Origin: Arcticimaribacter sp965277835
GTDB taxonomy: Bacteria > Bacteroidota > Bacteroidia > Flavobacteriales > Flavobacteriaceae
DNA length: 64,000 nt
Direction: 5' to 3'
Assembly: GCA_965277835.1 (NCBI GenBank)
Contig: OZ255841.1
Coordinates: forward strand, 62,001-126,000
Shown here: piece after piece, positions 37,892-44,890 of the stretch
Layout: each line of letters begins with the position of its first letter
How positions within the stretch are numbered: the stretch's first letter is position 1
Made by a program: the position numbers and the translations under genes
The notes under the pieces: generated by a model
The model's input: the letters and a program-made list of their open reading frames with translations, nothing else
What the model was told of the DNA's origin: nothing
The model's database searches: none

Positions 37892-38425
37892 ATGAGAAAT
37901 TTGTTTAAGATTATTTTGATAGCCATGGTTTTTACGAAATCATATAGTCAATCAAGTTTTTTAAAAGAACTATATACTTTTGCTGAAGAAGAATGTTATA
38001 GAACTGTTGACACTCCTTATATAGAGATAGTTAATGATGATACTCAATATACTATATTCTGGTTTAAACAAACCTATAACTATATAGTATTTATGGAAAA
38101 TGAAACTGTGAGATTTATTGTTAATAGTTGTAAATTTCCTGCTAGTAGAGTTAAAGGTTTAGGTAAAATTAGTATGTTAAATAAAAAGAAATATGGTTTG
38201 ATAGATTTTTCCACATCAACTATTAGAATGCAAAGCTCTAAAAATGATTTAAATAAAGAGATAAATTTTAATTGTGAAAAAGACATTTTTATAAATAAAT
38301 ATTCTAATCAGAAGAACCTTAATCTTGACGAGGTGAGGAAAATGGCTGTAATTATAGAGTTAGAAATACCTATTCTTTTTTATATAATAGATGATATTTT
38401 ATTTGAGCAACCTTTAGACTATTAA
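37892..38425 (+). CDS. predicted exported immunity protein
   Basis: It starts 4 bases after the LAS-like toxin and encodes 177 residues with a signal peptide (about 1-19, ending KSYSQ). It shows no similarity to the immunity family at 38604, 40746 and 42103, although the toxin in front shares its end domain with those partners. No family recognised. Confidence 0.62.
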   Translation: MRNLFKIILIAMVFTKSYSQSSFLKELYTFAEEECYRTVDTPYIEIVNDDTQYTIFWFKQTYNYIVFMENETVRFIVNSCKFPASRVKGLGKISMLNKKKYGLIDFSTSTIRMQSSKNDLNKEINFNCEKDIFINKYSNQKNLNLDEVRKMAVIIELEIPILFYIIDDILFEQPLDY

Positions 38426-38467
38426 AGTAGTAAAATGGCTTTTAACTAAAAATATTAATTTTAAGAA

Positions 38468-38595
38468 ATGAAGATATTAATCACAATAATATTTAGCCTC
38501 ATGCATATAAATCAGGCTTAATCTATGATCCTAGTGCATTACCCAAAAGATATACTAAAGATCTTCATCATCATCTTCAAATTCCAAAAAACTAA
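38468..38595 (+). pseudogene. chimeric debris: immunity signal peptide joined to a toxin tail
   Basis: ATG 38468 encodes a clean signal peptide start, MKILITIIFSLMHINQA, then a stop at 38519. In another frame, 38497-38595 encodes about 32 residues (GLIYDPSALPKRYTKDLHHH then LQIPKN and stop) matching the final H-x-H end of the LAS-like toxins. Two gene ends have been pasted together, and an intact immunity gene follows 8 bases later. Confidence 0.65.
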
Positions 38596-38603
38596 AATTA
38601 ATT

Positions 38604-39173
38604 ATGACAAAATCATTTTTATTAATTTTTATTTTTTCTTTTCTCTTTTCCTATGGACAAATAGAAGAAGAACTAATTATCCTTGCTCAAAAAGAAGGCT
38701 TAGAAATAGTTTCTGAAGATAAATTTCCAAAAGTGAATCCATATGGGGCAGATGGTTCTCCTATAATTTATGATTTTGTCAATGATGAAATATTACAGAA
38801 TAGCGTGTTGTTCCTTTGTAGAAAAAATATTTCTAATGAAATTTATTCAAATGAAATTATAAATCTTATTGCTAATTATGATTATTTTCACTTTTTTGCT
38901 ATAAAAAGGAAAGGTAAATGGGTAAAGAAATCAATTATACAAAATATTGGTCTTAAAGGAATGAATGTTATTAAAAATAATTGTGAAGTCAATTTATCTC
39001 ATTTTTATAAACTAGACAAAGATTCTAACTTCATAGAACAGGATAGCTTAAGAGGACCCAATAAGAATTTTAATTTAAAAGGAAGCGGAATTTTAATAGA
39101 AGCGGATTCAAGTACTATAATTTTATATTATTATAATAATAACTGGTTTTTTAACTTAGATGTAGATTGGTAA
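38604..39173 (+). CDS. exported immunity-like protein, family member 1
   Basis: This 189-residue product has a signal peptide (about 1-19, FLFSYGQ). It is clearly related to the proteins at 40746 and 42103. Shared features in order are a helix with LEIVSEDKFPKVNP, the motif GSPIIYDF, a strand with VLFLCR, a repeated Y..E(L/I)..L..NY segment and a C-terminal NNWFFNLDVDW. All three follow an LAS-like toxin end, here only a remnant, so they probably neutralise that enzyme in the periplasm. The biochemical mode is unknown. Confidence 0.68.
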   Translation: MTKSFLLIFIFSFLFSYGQIEEELIILAQKEGLEIVSEDKFPKVNPYGADGSPIIYDFVNDEILQNSVLFLCRKNISNEIYSNEIINLIANYDYFHFFAIKRKGKWVKKSIIQNIGLKGMNVIKNNCEVNLSHFYKLDKDSNFIEQDSLRGPNKNFNLKGSGILIEADSSTIILYYYNNNWFFNLDVDW

Positions 39174-39230
39174 TCGTAATAGTATTCCTACTTCAAACAA
39201 AAAATAGTTTTAACCGCTCCTTTGGGGTAG

Positions 39231-39380
39231 TAAAGGGCTGCTACACGGTGTTACCGTGTTGTGGTTCTTTTAAAGAATCTTTTCTATCTTTAGAGTTAAA
39301 AGAGTTTTTATCAATATGGGCTGCCTTAAACTTGCTACTTCTCCCAAACCGATTTTAAATATTGTTCATCGAGCAGAGCA
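39231..39380 (+). repeat. cassette head repeat, copy 3
   Basis: Includes the perfect inverted repeat CACGGT-GTT-ACCGTG at the left, the TATCTTTA box and the MGCLKLATSPKPILNIVHRA codons to CATCGAGCAGAGCA. Confidence 0.88.
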
Positions 39381-40734
39381 ACCCGATTACGAACCTGTTT
39401 TAACAGTTGTACATCGAAAAGAAGAACGGCAGTTTGGGGCATGGGGTGAGGTAGATGAGTTTAAACAAGATGGGATTATAAAAGACTTTTCGGAGTCGAT
39501 ATTACCAAGAGGGTTTACGGGACATGAGCATTTTAGTGAGGTAGCACTTATACACATGAACGGGCGTATGTATGACCCCCAGACGCATCGTTTTCTCTCG
39601 CCCGACAACAACATCCAAGACCCGTATAACACCATGAGTTACGACCGTTTTGGGTATGTGTGGAATAATCCGCTGATGAACACTGACCCCAGTGGGGAGT
39701 TTGTGTTTTTTGCAGCTGCTATAGGGGCATTGCTTGGAGGTATAAGTGCAGCAGTCAATGGAGGAGACTTTGGCGATATTCTATTAGGAGCAATAATAGG
39801 CGGTATAGTAGCTGGAGTTGGTGCAGGTATAAGCAATCTTGCAGCACAAGGCTTGGGCTTTGTATCGACAGGAGGTGCAACAGCAGGGTTCTTTGGTAAT
39901 GCCGCGCTTTCGGTTACAGGGTTTACTTCTGGGCTTGTTGTAGGTGCTGCCAGTGGTTTTGTAGCAGGCTTTACAGGGGAAGGGGGATTGTCAAAAGATC
40001 AGGGTCTTGGCGAAGCCCTTATGGGCGGATTACGAGCAGGGGTAACATCCGCGGTACTCGCAGGGCTTACCGCAGGGACTGGTGCAGGGATAAGAGCCCA
40101 TAAAGCAGGAGGCGATTTTTGGAGTAGAATACCAAGACCTAAAGTAAAAAGTGTTTTGGAGGGTATTAATACAGAACTAAGCCCAACTCATTTTAATACT
40201 TCAACATCTCAAGGAGATTTGAGTGGGTTGACTGAGTTAAAGGAAAGTATAACCCCTAACACATCAGGTTTTGCAACGATAGAGCTAGATGAAGTGGTAT
40301 TGACTAAATATTCTGTTATGGTTAATGGAAGAGATTTAAATCCTGGTAATTTTACGCTAAGTAATCCTGCCTTGAGAACTGGAATTATAAATTTATATAC
40401 AGGTATAGTAAATGATTTAGGGCATAGTAATTTTGAGTTTGAAGTTACAGGAGGGGGTAGGTATCATTCAAATGGATCAAACTACTCATCTACTAATGAC
40501 AGCCTTATTTCAACAGGAAATCCTACTGCGCATAATGTTGAAAGGGGGGCTAGAGCTGTTGATTTGAGGATTAGATATAATAACGGCACTAATTTCGATC
40601 ATTCAAGCATACAAAGTATAATTGAAAACACAGGGAATGACTTGTTTTATCAAAGTCCATATTTTCCAAGTTTTTACGGAGATGGACATCATCATTTACA
40701 ACTTCCTAATCGAATTAATTTTTGGGCAAATTAA
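39316..40734 (+). CDS. orphan Rhs core-tip protein with M15/LAS-like metallopeptidase domain
   Basis: This 472-residue product has the MGCLKLA head (about 1-22), a 12-residue join, and the Rhs core (about 36-130, ERQFGAWGEVDEF to DPSGE) nearly identical to that of the full-length toxin. A second type of glycine-rich hydrophobic segment (about 131-270), a linker, and the LAS-like domain (about 330-472) follow. The last contains FEFEVTGGGRY, HNVERGARAVDLRI and a final DGHHHLQL. It has no signal peptide and no repeat cocoon, so alone it is probably a donor of core and tip rather than a delivered toxin. An immunity gene follows 11 bases later. Confidence 0.75.
   Translation: MGCLKLATSPKPILNIVHRAEQPDYEPVLTVVHRKEERQFGAWGEVDEFKQDGIIKDFSESILPRGFTGHEHFSEVALIHMNGRMYDPQTHRFLSPDNNIQDPYNTMSYDRFGYVWNNPLMNTDPSGEFVFFAAAIGALLGGISAAVNGGDFGDILLGAIIGGIVAGVGAGISNLAAQGLGFVSTGGATAGFFGNAALSVTGFTSGLVVGAASGFVAGFTGEGGLSKDQGLGEALMGGLRAGVTSAVLAGLTAGTGAGIRAHKAGGDFWSRIPRPKVKSVLEGINTELSPTHFNTSTSQGDLSGLTELKESITPNTSGFATIELDEVVLTKYSVMVNGRDLNPGNFTLSNPALRTGIINLYTGIVNDLGHSNFEFEVTGGGRYHSNGSNYSSTNDSLISTGNPTAHNVERGARAVDLRIRYNNGTNFDHSSIQSIIENTGNDLFYQSPYFPSFYGDGHHHLQLPNRINFWAN
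39421..39700 (+). repeat. Rhs core segment, second copy
   Basis: Nearly identical to 31635-31914, offset 7786 bases. A crossover here would exchange the M23 tip for the LAS-like tip and its immunity gene. Confidence 0.9.
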
Positions 40735-40745
40735 TAATTTAAAAT

Positions 40746-41420
40746 ATGAGAAAAATATTTACTATATTAACTTTACTTAAAGTAAGTTTAGTTCTTTGTC
40801 AAGAACCTAAAACTCAACAGAGTCCTCCTAATTGGATATTTGAATTAATTAACGAGACTGGTCTAGAACTTGTTTATGGAGAAAGATTTCCATATATAAA
40901 CCCTTTAAGTGAAGGTAATTTTGGAAGTCCAATAATTCAAGGTTTTTATAAAACCAATAATAAGATTCCTGTAAGTGTGTCAAAAAATATTTACAGAGAT
41001 GAAATTATTCCATATTATCTTTTTTTATGTAGAGAAGAAAAAAAAGATAATATTGTAAATAATGAAAAAAAAGCAGGGTTTATTAAAAGATATAACTATT
41101 ATAATTCTTTTAATTATTACTTAGTTTTTATTGTAAAAGAAAATCATAGTTATAAAATTAAAAATATATATAAATGGTATTTATTAGGTATGGAATCTTA
41201 TCATTGGAAAATGAGGGATGAATGGAAAGGTTTTTCAAAGCTAATAGGACAAAAAGATAGTGAAGAATACACATATAAGTATCGGCTTGAAAATAGTGTC
41301 GAAATTAAAGATATCAATAATTACTCTCCTATAATTGCATATTCAGACTTAGGTTATAATGTACTAGTCTTATATAATAATGAATGGTATGTCCATTATG
41401 TTGATTCCCATAATGAATAA
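40746..41420 (+). CDS. exported immunity-like protein, family member 2
   Basis: This 224-residue product has an N-terminal signal peptide (about 1-19, ending SLVLCQ). It shares LELVYGERFPYINP, GSPIIQGF, YLFLCREE and a C-terminal LYNNEWYVHY with the proteins at 38604 and 42103, and has an extra Lys-rich insert around 100-125. It follows the LAS-like toxin at 39316-40734 by 11 bases. Its stop overlaps the start codon region of the next, broken toxin fragment. Confidence 0.7.
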   Translation: MRKIFTILTLLKVSLVLCQEPKTQQSPPNWIFELINETGLELVYGERFPYINPLSEGNFGSPIIQGFYKTNNKIPVSVSKNIYRDEIIPYYLFLCREEKKDNIVNNEKKAGFIKRYNYYNSFNYYLVFIVKENHSYKIKNIYKWYLLGMESYHWKMRDEWKGFSKLIGQKDSEEYTYKYRLENSVEIKDINNYSPIIAYSDLGYNVLVLYNNEWYVHYVDSHNE

Positions 41421-41844
41421 TAATGCTCACCTTAAGTCACAGAAAGACTGTGGTAAATATGTAAGATATGGGTTAGAAGCAGGATTTAGGCTTGAAAAAA
41501 ATGCTTTAAAGGTTGATTCACCTGAAGCAGCTGGAGATTATGGAACTTTTTTAGAGAACAAGGGTTTTTCAAAAATTACCCCTAACACATTACAACCATA
41601 TTCTCCTATGGCTGGGGATATCATGGTGTATAATAGAACTCTGCATCATCAATGGGGTCATATTCAAATGTTCAACGGTACGAATTGGGTATCCGATTTT
41701 GTACAAAAATCTTCAATCCTGATGGATATGTTTTATCAAACCAAAATTTACGAAATAATATTCGCTCGTTATATTCCGGATTGGCAGATGAATATGGAGC
41801 AGGCAACTTTGAGTTTAAGATTACAGGAGGGGATAGGTATTTAA
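41413..41844 (+). pseudogene. CHAP/NlpC-like amidase toxin fragment, truncated and run out of frame
   Basis: From ATG 41413 the protein reads MNNNAHLKSQKDCGKYVRYG. It continues to GDIMVY, WGHIQMFNG and WVSDFVQK, the Cys and His landmarks of the CHAP-like peptidoglycan amidase tips found in Rhs and type VI effectors. After about residue 97 (near 41705) the homology ends and the frame continues meaninglessly through the start of an LAS-like domain. Both the N-terminal Rhs part and the last catalytic strand region are missing. A longer frame opens at 41380 inside the immunity gene but has no support. Confidence 0.7.
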
Positions 41845-42092
41845 GTAATGATGGTTTAGTAATATCAACTAGTAATCATAATGTCATTCCAAACTCAGGG
41901 CCTACTAGCCCCCACCTTATAGAAAATGGAGCACGGGCAGTAGATTTAAGAATACGCGATTTAAATGGAAACACATTTAATCATAATTTAATAAGGCCAA
42001 TTGCAAATCAAAATAATTTATTTTATAACCCTAACTTTCTTCCTGGTGACTATGGAGATGGACATCATCACTTAAAGCTACTTAGACGATAA
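41652..42092 (+). pseudogene. LAS-like toxin tip fragment without its N-terminal part
   Basis: The frame opens at ATG 41652, but real homology begins near 41707 at FNPDGYVLSNQNLRNN, almost identical to 37507 onward. It includes GDRYLSNDG, SPHLIENGARAVDLRI and the final YGDGHHHLKLLRR, so the whole catalytic-looking domain is present. There is no head, core or glycine zipper, and the join to the amidase fragment is out of frame. An immunity gene of the matching family follows 10 bases later. Confidence 0.72.
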
Positions 42093-42102
42093 ATCATTTA
42101 TT

Positions 42103-42723
42103 ATGAGAAAAATAAACATCAAATTTTTAGTTATATTTTTATTAGTAGGAATGTCGTTTTCTTATGGGCAACTTTCCCCTCCTCAATGGATTTTAGAAAT
42201 TGTAAAAGATAAAAAACTAGAAGTAGTATACGGAGAAAACTACCCTTATTTAAATAGTTTTTATGGTTCAGGAAGCCCTATTATTAGGGGGATATTAAAT
42301 ACAGGAGAAACTTTTTTGGATGATAATCTAGGTGTTTATAGAGATCGTTATATTCAATATGTTCTTTTCTTGGCAAGAAAAAAAAAGGTAAGTACTAATG
42401 AATATGAAGATGAATTAACAAGTTTAGTGAAAAACTACACCTATCATTTGGTGTTTGCAACATCTAAAGAGTATGAAGGAACGTTTGAACTAGTTAGTGT
42501 ATTCGATGGCTTTCAATTAACTGGAATGCACTTACATTATGGAGTTTTAGATAAAAGTTTATCTGACTTTTATTCTTTAGAAGATAAAACAGAGAAAGGT
42601 CCAACTAAAATAAATGTAAAAGACACTAAGAATACTCCTATTATAGTAGATTATGGAGATTCAGTATCAATACTTCTTTATTATAAAGGTAACTGGTTGA
42701 TATATAACGAAGGAGATTGGTAA
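42103..42723 (+). CDS. exported immunity-like protein, family member 3
   Basis: This 206-residue product has a signal peptide (about 1-23, ending SFSYGQ). It opens LSPPQWILEIVKDKKLEVVY, matching SPPNWIFELINETGLELVYG of member 2, and shares GSPIIRG, YVLFLAR and the C-terminal LYYKGNWLIYNEGDW. Together with the members at 38604 and 40746 it forms a local paralogous family tied to LAS-like tips. Confidence 0.7.
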   Translation: MRKINIKFLVIFLLVGMSFSYGQLSPPQWILEIVKDKKLEVVYGENYPYLNSFYGSGSPIIRGILNTGETFLDDNLGVYRDRYIQYVLFLARKKKVSTNEYEDELTSLVKNYTYHLVFATSKEYEGTFELVSVFDGFQLTGMHLHYGVLDKSLSDFYSLEDKTEKGPTKINVKDTKNTPIIVDYGDSVSILLYYKGNWLIYNEGDW

Positions 42724-42764
42724 CCCCTCCAATTCCAATAAAAAAACAATTAAAAGATACTCTG

Positions 42765-42922
42765 CCTAAGGATTGTTACAGGGCGTTACCGTGTTACGTT
42801 CTTTAGTCCTTTTAAATAATCTTTTCTATCTTTAGAGTTAAAACGAGTTTTTATTATATGGGTTGTCTTAAACTTGCTACTTCTCCCGAACCGATTTTAA
42901 ATATTGTTCATCGAGCAGAGCA
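42765..42922 (+). repeat. cassette head repeat, copy 4
   Basis: Leader, TATCTTTA box and MGCLKLATSPEPILNIVHRA codons, ending at the same CATCGAGCAGAGCA point as copies 2 and 3. Confidence 0.88.
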
Positions 42923-42944
42923 AACACATCGTTTTAGCCTATAA
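42858..42944 (+). pseudogene. terminal cassette fossil, 28 codons
   Basis: ATG 42858 reads the MGCLKLA head, then QTHRFSL and a stop. THRF is the piece of the Rhs core found in 'DPQTHRFLSPDN', so nearly the whole core was deleted. The stop at 42942-42944 directly abuts the stop of the convergent deaminase gene at 42945. This marks the right edge of the Rhs locus. Confidence 0.75.
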
Positions 42945-44867
42945 TTAATTATTAGAATTTGGGGCTCTATCGTAATAGTATCTTACAAAGGTTTCTATAG
43001 CGGCATAGGCTGTTAAACCTAAATCATTATATTTTTTTGCTGTATCTCTATTCCTTTCTTCGGCTCTTACCCAAAACTCTCTAGAGTCTTCCCCTTGAAA
43101 CATTACATCGTCTTTTTGCGATTGATGATAAAAAATGGCACGCCTCTTTTTTAGTACTTGGTCGGGGCTCATAGGTACTGCCATTTCAATTTCGTGAATA
43201 TCCCATTCATGCCATGCGCCTCTATACAACCATACCCAGCAATTTTTCATATAAGGCTCTCCTTTCAATATTTCTAAAGATTCAAACAGCGCGTCTAAGC
43301 ATACTTTGTGTGTGCCATTTGGGTCTGCTAAGTCACCTGCTGCATATATCTGATGAGGTTTTATTTCTTTTATAATATTGCACATTAAACTAATATCTAC
43401 TTCCGAAAGTTTATTTTTTTTAATTGTACCTGTTTCATAGAATGGTAAATCTAAAAAATGAACATTACTATCTTTTAGACCTACATAGCGTGTTGCAGCA
43501 TAAGATTCTCCTCTTCTAATTAAACTTTTTAACGTTCTTACTGCCGAAGTATCTATAGAGTTTTCTTTTTTGTTTCTAATACTATTTAATATCTCATGAA
43601 TATTGTTATCTCCTAAAGCATAAGCTATTTCAGCAAATTTTATAGCTTCTTGGTCCGATACTGCAATATTCCCTGAAGTTTGATAAACCACATGTACATC
43701 ATGCCCTTGTTCTATTAGTCTATCGAATGTACCTCCCATAGAAATCACATCATCATCGGGGTGTGGACTAAAAATAATAACCTTTTTCTTAGAAGGCTTA
43801 GCCCTTTCTGGTCTATTAGTATCGTCAGCATTAGGCTTGCCTCCTGGCCAACCTGTAATAGTATGTTGAAGTTTATTAAATATTTTAATATTCATGTCAT
43901 ACGAAGATCCCTCTTTAGCCAGAAGATCCGACATACCATAGTCATTATAATCCTTATCTGTTAAATTTAAAATAGTTTTCTTAGTGATTTCGCACAACCA
44001 AATAATTGCTTTGCTTTTTAGTTCTTCTGTCCATTTAGGTGTTTTAACTAACCAAGGCGTTTTATTTCGTGTTAATTCCGATGAAGCTTCGGTGTCTAAC
44101 ACAAAAGTAGTGTTGCTATGCTCTTGCAAATAGGTAGATGGTACTTCTGAAGAAATATGCCCTTCTATAGTTTCTTTTAAAATAGACGCTTTGTGTTGTC
44201 CCCAACCCAACAATACAACTCTTTTAGAAGATTTAACAGTAGCTATACCCATAGTAATAGCTTTTCTAGGCACGTTTTCTATGCCTAAAAAGGCTGGTGC
44301 TGCATCAACTCTAGTAATATGATCTAAAGTAATAATCCGTGTACTTGAGTTATAATGAGACCCTGGTTCATTAAAACCTATATGACCTGTTCTACCTATC
44401 CCTAATAATTGAAAATCTAAACCCCCAACGTTCTTAATTTTTGTTTCGTAATCTATGCAATATGTATGTAAGTCTTCTGCGTGTACCTTACCATTAGGGA
44501 TATTAATATTCTCAGGCAAAATATCAATGTGATTAAATAAGTGTTCGTGCATAAAGTAAAAATAGCTTTGAATACTATTTTTATCCATTGGATAATACTC
44601 ATCTAAATTAAATGTAATCACATTTTTAAAACTTAAGCCCTCCTCTTTATGCATACGCACTAACTCTTCGTATACCTTAATAGGGGAGGAGCCTGTTGCT
44701 AAGCCTAACACACATTCTTCTTTCTTTGCTTGCTTTTTTTTAATAAGCTCTGCAATTTCACGAGCCACAACTATTGATCCGTCTGTCGAGTTTTTGAAAG
44801 CTACATTATGAATTTTCTCATACCTTGTTTCTTCAAACTGCCCGGCTGGTTGATAATTTATTTTCAT
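42945..44867 (-). CDS. nagB: glucosamine-6-phosphate deaminase fused to a PIG-L/LmbE deacetylase-like domain
   Basis: This 640-residue cytoplasmic protein has residues about 15-270 as NagB, which converts GlcN-6-P to fructose-6-P and ammonia (LGLATGSSPIKVYEELVR, FNLDEYYP, GIGRTGHIGFNEPGS). Residues about 360-620 are a PIG-L/LmbE fold with SPHPDDDVISMGG near 366, the zinc-binding segment of GlcNAc deacetylases. The fusion is known from Bacteroidota; a combined role in amino-sugar use is inferred. It is last in a run with an SSS symporter and an epimerase. Confidence 0.88.
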   Translation of the reverse strand: MKINYQPAGQFEETRYEKIHNVAFKNSTDGSIVVAREIAELIKKKQAKKEECVLGLATGSSPIKVYEELVRMHKEEGLSFKNVITFNLDEYYPMDKNSIQSYFYFMHEHLFNHIDILPENINIPNGKVHAEDLHTYCIDYETKIKNVGGLDFQLLGIGRTGHIGFNEPGSHYNSSTRIITLDHITRVDAAPAFLGIENVPRKAITMGIATVKSSKRVVLLGWGQHKASILKETIEGHISSEVPSTYLQEHSNTTFVLDTEASSELTRNKTPWLVKTPKWTEELKSKAIIWLCEITKKTILNLTDKDYNDYGMSDLLAKEGSSYDMNIKIFNKLQHTITGWPGGKPNADDTNRPERAKPSKKKVIIFSPHPDDDVISMGGTFDRLIEQGHDVHVVYQTSGNIAVSDQEAIKFAEIAYALGDNNIHEILNSIRNKKENSIDTSAVRTLKSLIRRGESYAATRYVGLKDSNVHFLDLPFYETGTIKKNKLSEVDISLMCNIIKEIKPHQIYAAGDLADPNGTHKVCLDALFESLEILKGEPYMKNCWVWLYRGAWHEWDIHEIEMAVPMSPDQVLKKRRAIFYHQSQKDDVMFQGEDSREFWVRAEERNRDTAKKYNDLGLTAYAAIETFVRYYYDRAPNSNN

Positions 44868-44890
44868 TTTTAATTAATATATAAAATGGC

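Noticed and set aside
38525..38716. 63-residue plus-strand frame
   Set aside because: It overlaps the intact immunity gene at 38604 in another frame and has no signal or domain.
39167..39358. 63-residue plus-strand frame
   Set aside because: It runs through the cassette leader repeat and into the head in the wrong frame.
26490..42944. Type VI secretion or insertion-sequence genes
   Set aside because: I looked for Hcp, VgrG, PAAR, ClpV and transposase-like proteins and saw none, so delivery by T6SS and movement by a transposon are not supported from this window.
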